DNA from: Wuchereria bancrofti
Lineage: Eukaryota; Nematoda; Chromadorea; Rhabditida; Onchocercidae
DNA length: 64,000 bases
NCBI GenBank assembly: GCA_005281725.1
Contig: SSBO01000001.1
Location: forward strand, 376,956-440,955
Direction: 5' to 3'
Positions within the stretch are counted from its first letter, which is position 1, and the number at the start of each line of letters is the position of its first letter. This document shows positions 1 to 11,921 of the stretch, one piece after another. The notes below the pieces were generated by a model. The model saw nothing but the letters and a program-made list of their open reading frames with translations. It did no database searches and was not told the DNA's origin. The translations under genes were made by a program, and so were the position numbers.

Positions 1-40
1 CAACTATCATCATTTTATTACAACTGAAATTAATCATTAC

Positions 41-1931
41 TCTGTGTAAATCGCCATGATACAACCACTTTTCGACAACTTTACTATAAACAGTTTCGAA
101 ATTCCTCGATATCCTTGCGAGAAGTAATAATTTTGATATTAATTCGTTCTCAGCAAAGCCACTTGTTTTCTTAAAAAGCGTTTTAATATTATTCAAAAAC
201 TTTCTTGAGTTAGAATGAAATAGCTTGAGTGGTTTTTAAGAAATATGTTTTAGTACTGAAGCCTCGAAACGTATGAAACAAGATTCACCTCAAATTAATT
301 ATTTTTCATCGGCAAGTAATGATCGATAACATTCATGATAAATAAAACTTACGAATGTGGAATAGTCAAAAATAACCTTTAGAATGTTGATAACTGCATC
401 ACAATCTTTATCGGAAATATTTAGTTCTCCGCTGGTTGACAAAAATGACACCTTAGCTTTCAGCGTATCCTGCAGCAAACGATGATCAATTTACTTAAAT
501 TTCTGATAAGTGAATAACACTGTTTCATTCTCAAAATTTTACTGTTACATCTTCAACTTACACTATGCTTCTCCATAACAAGCAGAGCAAAATAGAACCA
601 TTCCGGATTAAGTGAATCTAGAGGTTTTGTAACTTCGTTTTTCACAAGGGGCCAAAAATTCTTTGCAAATCTCTTTTCGCGCAATTTATTTGCACATTGA
701 GCTAATAAATTAGCTACGGAATATGCCAAACCATTTTGCTTCTCTGCCAAGCTCATTTCTCGCCTTCCTATTTCAAATAAAGCCTAAAAACTGATATAAT
801 TTACTTGAAACAAAATATGAAATGGATCAAAAAATTCTAAAGATGGCTAAAAAGTGTGAGGAAAAAATGCAAACATATATGCCTCATTATATGTATCGCT
901 GTTCACCATTGCAAGATGAAATAAATGTTGACCTAATACCGAACCAGGATTTTCCTGAAATACAATAATTTTATAGTAAACGAGTCATAACCACTAAGAA
1001 AAGTTCATCATACAATAAAACGAATGAAACAACTGAATTTTTAAAATTACTTTCTTTTAAAGCTACTCTTTCTCTCACATTATATTCAAGCAACAAAAAT
1101 AATATTACCGAGTTTAAAAAAAGTATATTATCTTTAAAAATACGAAGTAAGAAAGTAACAAATTTATTGAAAATAAAAAAGATACTAGAAAAAATACCAA
1201 TCTTAAAAATAAAAAGGAAAACTGAAAACTAACTGCTTTATTTAACGGTAACTTCTGATCGGCCAATTCAAATAACACTTCAACTGGCCAATCTTTTCCA
1301 AATGAAGAAAGAATAATGGTAAGTGCGTTTGTATAACCGAGACGTGCAGCAGCACGTGATGAAGCTAATCCAGATATCAATCTTTCCATCAAATACGAAC
1401 TATTCTGCTCAAACTAAAAAAGAACTTTCGTTTACATTCTCTTATATCTTATCTAAATAGGAAGTTTAAACTTGTCATTCTATTCTAACTTATTACTCAA
1501 ACCAATGATTTACTATTAGTCTGTGTATCGATATGACGCCAAATTAATACAGTAACGCAGTAGGAATTTTCGTCCTAACTTCTCTAATAAATTTATCAAA
1601 TCTTTCTAATAATTTTACTCTAAAAATCAATAATTTTCACTTATAAGTATACTAAACAGGAAAAGCAGAATTTAGGTTTAGTTATAAATTGAATATCGGT
1701 CATGCAAAAAAAAAAAAGAAAAATAAAAATTCTTGCAAAAAAATAGAAGAAAAAGGGTTACAATTTGAAATTGATAGCTCATTTAATTTGTAGATGAAAT
1801 AATGAGAGTTTCAAAATTTAATTACGACTTACTTCATCCAAAATCGTAATCACAGCATTATGACGTTTATGTTGATCGAAATCGGCAAGATCATAAAATT
1901 TATTTAATAATTCTTTAGAAACATTAACCAT
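41..1931 (-). CDS. MYBBP1A: MYBBP1A / Pol5-like nucleolar protein, N-terminal part (3' end beyond window)
   Basis: Six coding exons are visible: 1833-1931, 1234-1413, 883-954, 562-783, 353-469 and about 41-223, all phase 0, giving 291 residues. The gene runs off the left edge. The start is the ATG at 1931 (MVNVSKELLNKFYDLADFD). Exon 2 carries the hallmark RLISGLASSRAAARLGYTNA, followed by FGKDWPVEVLFELADQ and, in exon 3, QHLFHLAMVNSDTYNE. This arrangement is typical of the DNA polymerase phi/Pol5/MYBBP1A family of ARM/HEAT-repeat nucleolar proteins, which act in rRNA transcription and ribosome biogenesis rather than as real polymerases. The family call rests on motif recall. Intron 3 seems to use a GC donor (GAG|GCATAT). 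The acceptor of the last exon (TCAAG) is weak and that boundary is uncertain. Confidence 0.72.
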
Positions 1932-3083
1932 TTCTTCTTCTTTATCTGCAACTGAATTTGAATTGTCATTGTTAAAGTTAGCGCTAGTTTTTTTCCTTAA
2001 TTTGCTTCCTATTCTTTTTTTTTACTTTCAACCACTTTTAATAATTATTTGGATAATTAAATGCAATATCAGGAAAAAATAAAACAAAGAAAGTTCCTTC
2101 ACTAAATTAAAAATAAAATGATGAAAACAATTCAAATCTTCAACCCCTCTATCGCCACCAAACAATATTACACTCAATTGAACGGATTTCACGCTGTATT
2201 TTTGCGGTCCGTCAGAAACAAATAGCGCAATGTGTCAAAGTTAGCGTTGTTAATTTGCTTCTTATTCTTTTCATTTATTTTAGTTTGCTTTTTTTTTTTC
2301 TTGTTACTTCGAGTTTTGCATGTAATTAATTTTTTTGTAACATTATTTTTGTAATTAGTTTTTTAATTAATAGTATGTAATTAATTTTTTCGTAGCATTA
2401 CCCTTGTAATTAATTTTTTAATTAATAGTGGGTAATTAATCTCTTGTCGCATTATTTCTGTTACTTCAAATTTAACATGTAATTATTTTTTTGTAGTATT
2501 ACTTTTGTAATTGATATTCTTTAATTAATATCATGTAATTAATTCTTGTTGCAGTATTTCTGTTATTTCGAATTTAACATCTAATTAATTTTTTATAACA
2601 TATCATTATACTTTTAAAGCGGTAATTCTTAGCCTTTAAATTGCATGAAATGAAAAAAAAAATCACATTACTGTGCAATTTTAAATGTTTTCTTAATAAT
2701 TTATTAAATTCAGGCGAAGTAAGTCTTATTAGCTTTAGCTAATTTTTTAGGATTGGATGAGATTTAATTCACTGTGAGCATAATAAATTGATACTTTTCC
2801 ATATCATTCATTTTTTTTTAAATTATTAAATTTATTAAAAAATTACTCAGCGCAATACACTACGATGAAAGGAACATCGATAATAAGTGTGAAGTGATTT
2901 TAATTTAATAACTTTAAACATGTAAAAAATATTTATTTTAAAACTGCATCAAAATTTACAAGAAAAAAAAAACAAGCATGAATTAAGATTCTGTCATGGA
3001 TAACATTAATTCCCTGAGGATTGAACAACTGAAATTACATAAGAGAAAAATGATAGATAAAGTGAGAAATTGAATGAATTATT
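1932..3083. other. Intergenic, AT-rich, no gene recognised
   Basis: This spacer separates the divergent-side 5' end of the MYBBP1A-like gene from the 3' end of the ligand-gated channel. Apart from a degenerate TAATTAATTTTTT repeat (listed separately) it holds only AT-rich sequence, and I see no exon in any frame. The 5' regulatory region of the MYBBP1A-like gene must lie here, but no TATA box or known motif stands out. Confidence 0.5.
2312..2600. repeat. Degenerate tandem repeat built on TGTAATTAATTTTTT
   Basis: The phrase TGTAATTAATTTTTT, followed by GTAGCATTA or GTAACATTA and then TTGTAATTAATTTT, recurs about every 60-70 bp, four to five times. The copies differ at several positions and carry small indels. 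It is an old AT-rich satellite-like array with no coding potential. Confidence 0.6.
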
Positions 3084-6000
3084 TCACATCAAGTCTGTAT
3101 CTGTAAGTTCTATACCACTGATACTGTAGTAATAAAACCAATATATTATATTGAATATCAGGAAAATCTGAAATTGAAAATGTATTTAAAGAAAATTTTT
3201 TTTTGAAACTAAATTCTAACTGAATTAAGTGAATGGAAGAGGACGCATTTATAAAGTTGATAAGTTTTAAATTTTTATCTCAGAATTGAATTATTTATAA
3301 ATAATTATGAATTGTTTACCAAAGGAAAAATAGATCGTGAATATTTGTCGATTTTATTAGGTCGTATCACACAGAATAATATCATATATTCCTCTTTTGG
3401 ACTTTCTTCTATATGAATTGCCGGTGTTGGTGATGGTGGCGGTATTGGACATTGGCATTCACCCTGAATTGACATTCTACCATTTATGCACTTTATTTTT
3501 GTAAATTATCAATGTTATCAGTGTAATCGATAACGATTACAACCATTACATTTGCATATATCAGTTAATATTACAAGAAATCATTCAATGTTTGATGAAT
3601 TTCAAGTTATAGTAATCACTTTAATATAACATATTCTAATTACAGTATCTATTGTGGTGCAGCTTACAGTATGATTATGGTATTTTCTGATACTGTAGAT
3701 GCTAAATTTTCAAATATTACATATTAAATATAATAATTTATGGCACTTAATATATGCTATGAAATTTGATCGTATATTAAATTGTTATGATATTACTAAC
3801 TTTTTTTAGAATTACAGGTGGTTTAATTTCACCGCCATTATATAGGATGGAATTTTTATCACGAGATGAATAAAATGGATGATAAAGTGGAATTATAGTA
3901 TCATTTGCTGTTGATGGCATAGTATAGAAGCCATCTGGTGCTGCACTTGGTAACTTCCTTAAAAATAATCGTAGTGATTTTTGTAAGTTATATAAGAGAG
4001 TTAATTAGAATTCTTTCTTTTATTGTTCGAAATAATTTTATTATATTAATTTTTCTTTTTTTGAAGAAGCGGTAAAGTTAATTTGAAAGTAGAAAAAAAA
4101 GTTGTGGAAATATATTTTTACCAAAACTTGCATTTATTGCAAACTTCAAAGAAAGAAAAATAAAAATAAATTTGAATATGTGAATAAAATTTACTTATGC
4201 AAATCTTTTTGCTTCCTTTCAATCAATTTTATCCTTTTACTAATGTACCCAACAGCAGCAAATTCAAGTAATGAACTGAATACCATAACAAATGATACAC
4301 CTAAAAGGTCTATGCAATAATAATATTATTATTTGTTATATTAAAACTCTTTGAAATGGAAGATTTTAGTTTAAGGATTGAAACAAATGATTTTCTTTTA
4401 TGCATTAATAAATTTTCATATAGTTATAACTAACCGAGAAATATGTCGATGCTTTTAACATAAGAAACTTTCGGCATTGAGGCCTGTAATTTAATCATTT
4501 CAAAATTAAATAGGAAATAATTAATTGGCTAATAATTAATTCATTGTTCTTTCAATCAGTTTTGATATTAGATTTCGGGAAAAAAGGATGTACTCAAAGA
4601 ATAGATATATGGTATATTTTGAGTTGACTTATTTTTATAAATTTAAACAAGAATTGTTGTTTTCTTAATAAATTAAAATTTAGTGAATAAAGTTGTAGAA
4701 AATGTAGAAATCTAACATTTGTAGTTGCGGTAAGTGTAGTCATAGTAAGTATGGTAAGTACACTTAACGCTACTCGTGCTGGAGTTGCATCACGATTAAG
4801 CCAAAAAGATACCCATGAGATGACAACAATCAAAATTGAGGGTAAATAAACTTGAATAATATAGAATCCTATATTTCGTTTGAATAAAAAAGCACACGTT
4901 AAACGTGAGTAGTTGCCTAAAATGTTAACAGTTGAAAATTTAAATAATAAAGTGAAATAGTTGAAAAAAAAAAAAACTTCAAAATACATAAAAATTTCGT
5001 AATGAGTAGTAAATTTACAAAACAAATATGAACGCATATACTTTACTTTGTGAAATGCTCATTTTATCTTCTATAGTTTGAAATTTTTCAAATTTTAAAA
5101 TTTGAATTCTATGCTTACCAGAACTTAAGACAACATTTCGTGATGCAACTTGTGTATCGATGAGTACAAATTGAGGCAATTCAAATTCTGATTTTGATAC
5201 TGGATTTTTCGAATTATTGAAGAAATAAATGATATCTAATACACTATATCCATCTGCAACATATACTTTTTTGATTTACATATTTGTAAGTTTAACACTG
5301 AATAATAATAAAATATAATTTGATTACTTAAAGAAATGAATATCATAAGAGTTAAAGTTTTCTAACTTATTGTTACTTATAATACAAGAAAATTAAAGAA
5401 TTTAACTAACAGCTTTCAATTTCAAGTTTGCATTTCTGAGAATCCATTGGGAATAGTTGAAGTTTCATATTACATATAGCTGTCACAGTTAGCCTACAAG
5501 CATACGAATTAAAATTTCTATCAAATTTTACTGAATAAATTATATCAATTGTTACGTTATCATATTCTAAGAAATCATAATATTAAATATTATCAAGCAA
5601 TTATTTCTTAATATGCTATACGATTTCAATGTTTTAAAAAAAGTACTTCTCAAATATTTGATAATTATTCATTCATTAGTATTCTTAATTACATATTCCT
5701 GTTAAATTTCGATTATCATTGATTTAAATAATCAATTTTAAAATGAAACAAACCTTTGACTGGTAAATACATTACCATTAGGATAAATGCGTAAGAATGA
5801 ATTATGCGTTGTAGTAATATGAAAATATGATTTTTTTTCATTCGGAAAAAATGTATCAGGCTTCCATAATTTTTGCAAATAATCTACGCCAACCTAAAAT
5901 TAATAAATTTATTTATATGAAATGAAATATTTCATTATCAATTAATATTATTATTATTTTAATAACATAGATTTGTTAATTTTATTTGAGTAATAATACA

Positions 6001-6953
6001 ATCCAAAAAAAAATGCTATAATTTAATTTCATTTCTTCAACAAATAAAATATGCGATAGATTTAAGTTAAATAGTTGATTTTTTTTCTTCCCTTTTTCAT
6101 CCTTATTTAAGTAAATAGCTTCATTTAAATTATTTTTGAATTATTTTCATTTAAAGCAATTTGCAATGATTAAAAAAGAAAAAAACGAGAACAACATTAT
6201 TGATTGATTGTCTATTTAATTTAGAGTAAAATGATTACATAAATTGATAAAGGTTAGATTTTAAGTAAAAAATTATCAGAATATGATCAATGACTAATGG
6301 TTCAGTGAAAAATTATGAATAATTTATGATTTGTTGCTGAATGTAAATTTAACAATTAAAATATTTCAATTCTTTATTTTGAAACATTTTTCTTTTTTAG
6401 CTATGTTTTTTATTTCAAAATTTATTTGTAAGATAAATTTCAATAAATTATTCCGTCTAATTTAATTTAATTAACAAATTTATTAAATGATTAAAATTAA
6501 AATGCAAATTTTTGTAACATAAATTAACCGTTAATGAGTCGATATTATTTTCAACGATATCATACAAATAATGGCTAAATGCAAGGCGTGGATCATTCCA
6601 TGTTTGCCTCAAATAAAAATCAATTGTAAAATCCTGAAAATGAACAAATTGATTGTTTCTAGTATATTAATATGAAATTAAAAAAAAATAGAAAAAAACA
6701 TTTTTCTAAAATTTACTTAAATTATTTTATAAAATATTACTTTTAATTAATTTCTATCGTATCAAACATATAAATTAATATTATACATACCATATTAACT
6801 TCAGATATAGCACTAACGCTTGATACGTGTATCGTAATACCTACGTTTACCGGTTCTTCACCGTGTTTAGGCCTTAGACGTTTATCATAAGTACTATTAT
6901 CGATAAGTATGTCTAATATTTCTGAGATTTTTTTGGTACGTGAATCACATTCA
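3084..6953 (-). CDS. Cys-loop ligand-gated chloride channel subunit, GABA-A receptor-like (5' exon not found)
   Basis: Eleven exons join in phase: 6791-6953, 6529-6633, 5754-5893, 5411-5493, 5119-5253, 4717-4916, 4435-4483, 4195-4309, 3801-3957, 3320-3463 and 3084-3167 (stop TGA). They give 457 residues. The ligand-binding domain contains [15 protein letters not shown] and [20 protein letters not shown]. The Cys-loop is [15 protein letters not shown], with 13 residues between the cysteines. M1 is [20 protein letters not shown], and the M1-M2 loop carries the PAR anion-selectivity motif. M2, M3 ([20 protein letters not shown]) and M4 ([20 protein letters not shown]) are all present. The second cysteine pair typical of GluCl channels is absent, which favours the GABA-gated (GRD/LGC-37-like) group. 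The signal-peptide exon lies somewhere upstream, probably beyond a long intron, and was not identified. The exact ligand is unknown. Confidence 0.88.
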
Positions 6954-9561
6954 CTGCAAAAAAAAAAAATTCGCAATTTATTTTTATCAAATATAAATTA
7001 TATCAAGAATTTTTGTAATATTTATTAATTATCATTTAAACAGTTTTATTTGAAAATAAAATTGTTTAAATGATTTTTATTTTTTATTTTTATAATTAAT
7101 AATTGTAAAAAAAAAACATTCATTTTAATAAAAATGTAGAAATACAATGGATAATAAAAATGCAAAAATTAAAATTCTTTAATATCATCAAACTATTTTG
7201 AAAAAAAAAATAACATTTTACTTTAAATTATATCTTTATGTTTCAGTTATAATTGTAATTAAATTTAGAATTATAATTGTAAGCCAAAATAGTAAAATAA
7301 ATATGTATATCGATTAATATGAAATGAAATAGATTAATAAATTTTTTTCATTTAATTTAATTTCATTTCACTTGACAGCATTTCTTCCTTTTTCTTTTCA
7401 TTTCTAAAAAAAAATTTTTTTCATTGTCATTTTTCATATAAATAAAATATGAATTTGATGCCAAGAGTCTTTTTTTCTTTCTATATATTGATTTTCTTTC
7501 TAGTAGTATTTGAAATTAAATATGTCATTTGAAATGGGATACGGTATTAAGATAGTTTAGAGATAAATGAAAAATAAACAAAGCAAAAAAAAAAAAGAAG
7601 AGAGAAACGAACTCGTCGAAAAGTCGAAATGCTTTCATCGTATAAAATAAAATAAGTAATAATATTATTATGGTAGATCCCATTAAATCGTCCAAGTGTT
7701 ATCTAAAGTTTCAAATTTAAAAAAAATAACAAAAAACAAAAAATTTTTTTGCATTGTTTAAAATTTGTTAGCAATGTAAATTTTTGTTTTTATTTTTGCT
7801 AGCTATTTTATAATTTGTTAATTTTGTTTTGTTAATAATTTACATTTTTTTTTTTAGTAAATAAAATTCTTATATTTAAATTTTTGTTTTGCTTTTTTAT
7901 TCTTTTTAAAAACAATATGAGCAATTTGTTCAACAACTAAAGAAAAAAAGAAAGAAGGAAAATATTAATTAAAAAAATACAATTTCTAAATTCAAGAAAA
8001 TATTTAGTATTTTGAAAAATTTTCTCGCACAAATATCTAAAATATTTATGTTCTGTTTATAAGAATAAAAGTTGTTAACAGCGAAGTATCTTATAGGCTT
8101 TGCAGTCCTAAAATCGATGAAACTCTTAAAGCATTTCGATTCAATTTTATGTGAAATTGGCATGGCAAAATGAGGCGAATAACATTTTTAAAAATGCAAA
8201 AATTAAATTTAATTTCATACATTCGAGTAAGAAAGTCAAGCTAAAGTCATTCAAATTACATTGCTTTCTAGAAAATTGAAGAAAAGTTTATTTTTTTTTC
8301 TTTTTGAATCAATAAATGTTAAACATCTAATTAAACATTTATTAAATTGGAATAATATTGATTTTCACAATAGTTAACATTTATAAAAGATTTAAACATA
8401 AATGGAAATTATTGATAAAAAAGTAATAGTGATATGATAATATAAGATAAATGCGCAAAAGCGGATTAAGTTTATTTTTTCTCTCATTTCGGTTGTATTC
8501 ATTTCAATTCAATTTTTGTTTATTTTGATTAAATCAAATTAAATTTGAAATCAAATCATTCTTTTGCTCTGATATGATCAAATACCAATTTATTAGCACT
8601 GTTGCTAATATTAATAACACAAAATTAGATTCATTTTAAATATATTTAGCATCAGTAAACAGATAATGAATTAATTTAATTAGTTCCAATGATATTAAAA
8701 ATAAATAAAATTTTAAAATGTTTTTTGATGAAATACATTTGAAATGTAATATATCATTTAAGCTGCTAAAAAAAGAAGATTAAATGTTTTCATTAAAATT
8801 GATAGGAAAAAAAGGAAAGATTAATGCTTAAGATTGGCAGTTTTTATTTTTAAATAAATTAAAAAGTTATTAAAATTAAGAAACAAGTATAATTTGAAAT
8901 GAAAAACGGTCAAATGTAATATTTTTTTCAAATGTAACAAAATTTATTTAACTCAAATGTAATAAAATTTGATAAATTAAACGATGTGAAAAATTAATTT
9001 GATTCAATTCAATTTAATTATTGAAATATTTCTTTTATTTTTTAATTTTTTGCATACCATATTGTTTGCTTTAGAAATAAGAGAGTAATGTTTTTTCTTC
9101 TTTTCTACAAATATATGAAATATTTTTTACAAATTTTTCCAAATATTTTAAGCTTTTTTTAACTTAATAAACAGATATTATGTAATTTATTAATTTATAT
9201 GATAAATCTTTTTTCATATTCATCCCTATTCTAATTTATATTTTTTTTTATTTATATGCTAATTAAACGAACATACACTCACTATATTAACTTTATTTAC
9301 TAATTAAATGAATATACACTCATTATATATCATCATTAAATTTCTCATGCATTATTTTCCATTTATTTTTTCTTTTGCTTTTTTAAAAACTTTTAAAAAT
9401 TTTATAGGAATAATTTTAGAAAATATATATAGCGAAAAGCGTTGCAAAATAGTATTTAATAATTATAGTATAAATAAAATTTTTGATTTGTTAATAACTA
9501 ACATAAATTATTAAAATGAAAAGAATGTTTTTTCTTTCTTTGCTAGTTAATTACATCCTAA

Positions 9562-9944
9562 TAATAAATTACCAATGACAAGAACAAAACTATCAAAAAA
9601 AAAAAATTAAATTTAACCAATAATTTCTTCTAACTTTCCCATGTTCATTAATTTTTAACAACAACAACAACAACAAAAAAAGACAATCAATTCAAAATTA
9701 TACTTAAGATTAAATTATAAATAAAATTAATTAAAGAATTTTAATTANNNNNNNNNNNTAATAAATTACCAATGACAAGAACAAAACTATCAAAAAAAAA
9801 AAATTAAATTTAACCAATAATTTCTTCTAACTTTCCCATGTTCATTAATTTTTAACAACAACAACAACAACAAAAAAAGACAATCAATTCAAAATTATAC
9901 TTAAGATTAAATTATAAATAAAATTAATTAAAGAATTTTAATTA
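9562..9944. repeat. Identical 186-bp direct duplication flanking an 11-N gap
   Basis: Positions 9562-9747 and 9759-9944 match base for base as far as I can read and are separated by 11 Ns (9748-9758). Such perfect identity right up to the gap on both sides is what scaffolding produces when two contig ends overlap but are not merged. The real genome probably has one copy. Confidence 0.85.
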
Positions 9945-10202
9945 ATACATTAAGACTATAAATATTTTATTAATAATATTCCCAAAAAAAAAAAACAAAA
10001 ACAAAAACAAAAACAAAAAAAGGAAGAAAAGAAATGATAGCAAATTAGGAAAAAAGTAATCCGAAAATGTGATGAATAAATGAATAATTATTCCCTAAAT
10101 TATTAGCAAAGAAAGGATTCGATTCTACAACTTACTACCATCAATGCTTGAAAATGAAAAGACAAAAAGCAGTACTATGTGTCTTTTAAGTGCTTAACTA
10201 AT

Positions 10203-10315
10203 ACATTCTTCAAAGCTTCTCTTCTTTTTCCTTATTCTTTTCTTTTTTTCTTTCTTCTTTTTCTTCCCTTTTTCTTCTCTTTTTGTTTTTTTTTTTCTTT
10301 CTTTCTTTTTTAAAG
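10203..10315. repeat. Pyrimidine (CTT/T-rich) tract
   Basis: About 110 bp of almost pure C/T on the plus strand, including runs such as CTTTCTTCTTTTTCTTCCC. It is low-complexity with no coding potential. Confidence 0.75.
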
Positions 10316-11585
10316 AAACTCCCATTTAAAGAGATTAAATGATGTCTTTTAACAAATCGAAATATGTAAATAAAAGAAGTAAAAATGTCCCATAAATATT
10401 ATAACAACAATTATTACCAAATAAGACTTATTCATATATCAATGAAACATTTCTAACGTTTCATTTTTTACTTTCAATTTTAACAATTTCTTATCTATGA
10501 ATTAAATTTCATTCTGTTATAATTTTCATTTTCAAATTTCAAAATAATAAATTTACCTATTTATTTGCTTATTATTACTATTATTATTAATTCTATTACT
10601 ATATTGTTGAAAAGTTTGAAATGAAAAGAAAAACAATTATAAATGATTTCAGATTATTGCATTTTATGATAGCAAAGTAAATAAATAATGACTTGTTACA
10701 TAATGAAGAAATTTTGAAATATTTTTTCAATTGTTGAAATTAATAAACATTGAAATATCATATACGTGCTGTTTCAATCAAATTTTAAACAATTTTCTTT
10801 TGAAGTAACCATATGCTAATTAATTTAATATATTTTCCATGCTGTATTGCATTTCGATATAATTAATTATTGTAATAATTAATTTGCTCGATACCTCAAA
10901 GAGATTTTTTATTAGCAATACTAATACTTAACAACAATGATTCATTCATATATCAATTACAATCATTCAATACATACTTCGATTAATATTATCCTAAAAT
11001 TCTTCCTACCATTATACCTAAATCAAGTTACGTTTAAAATTTCATTCTTAAAATAATATATGCATTATTTAATTAATTAAAAAAATCTATAACGTTGTAA
11101 GAATTAAAAATACATAAAGATTTGGTAATTTCCAATTAATTAAAGAGAAGTATTACCATAATTTCAATAAAATTAAAATGCCTTTTAATGAATCTTACTT
11201 AATGTTTAAAAAGGAAAAAAAAATTGTTCATTATTTCTCATCTCTAACTATCGATTTGAACAAAAAAATCCCAGAGGGAATCAAATTCCTCATCAAGATT
11301 TTTCCAATGAATACGCGCATACGCACAAACTTTTATCAATTCTCAAATATAGCCAGTAGTAAAAACAACAGCTTGAGATATACGATATCGTTGTCTTAAT
11401 CTTTTTTATCAATTTTTATCAGTGTTGAACTTTAACCTTTGCTGAACTTCAATTTATGGCCAAACAAAAAAAAAAGAAAAGAGAGAACACATTCTTCCCG
11501 TTGTTCACTCTTTTGGCTTGGGATACATCCGTTGCATAGCAGTGCCGTAGGAAATAATCAGAGTGCACTGTAAACAACATTATCA

Positions 11586-11713
11586 ACTGATAAGAGATTA
11601 TTTTACTGACTGATAAGAGATGGCATATTCATGAGATTACTGGTAAGATTACTGGGTTGACATTATGTTTGATAGAGCATAAATATTGAAGAGTATGTCG
11701 AAGACTGATAAGA
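11586..11713. promoter_or_regulatory. Three exact ACTGATAAGA GATA-factor sites upstream of NDUFAF7
   Basis: The decamer ACTGATAAGA occurs at 11586-11595, 11609-11618 and 11704-11713, all on the plus strand, 209-336 bp before the NDUFAF7 start codon. This decamer is the consensus bound by intestinal GATA factors (ELT-2 type) in Caenorhabditis. Three perfect copies within 128 bp are unlikely by chance even in AT-rich DNA. Function in this species is inference. Confidence 0.6.
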
Positions 11714-11899
11714 TTTGTGGAATAGTATTGAGATATTTTCGTTGTTTTGGAAATAGATCTATGGAATAGTTATTGAGGAATCAGTTTGATCAAAAAGATT
11801 CTCTCGTACTATTGGTATTACTGTTATTGTAATAGAGGAAATTAGTGTAATTCCATGGTATCAGTTGTTTGATTCTCAATTTTTGTAATGCTTATTTTA

Positions 11900-11910
11900 A
11901 ATTATTTCAG
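11900..11910 (+). promoter_or_regulatory. Possible trans-splice acceptor upstream of NDUFAF7
   Basis: TTATTTCAG ends 11 bp before the ATG at 11922. It is a good nematode 3' splice site with no obvious coding exon upstream, so it may accept a spliced leader. An upstream noncoding exon would explain it equally well. Confidence 0.4.
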
Positions 11911-11921
11911 AGTAATATTTT

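Larger units (their letters stand above)
6954..11921. other. Long AT-rich spacer between two divergent genes
   Basis: This stretch is very AT-rich, with many short A or T runs and no convincing exon. It should contain the missing first exon and promoter of the ligand-gated channel and the NDUFAF7 promoter. It includes an 11-base gap flanked by an identical 186-bp duplication (9562-9944), a long pyrimidine tract (about 10203-10315) and three GATA-type sites (11586-11713). Short open frames here look random. Confidence 0.5.

Noticed and set aside
7969..8163. Open frame considered as the missing first exon of the ligand-gated channel
   Set aside because: It has no signal-peptide character, no suitable donor in phase, and lysine-rich content.
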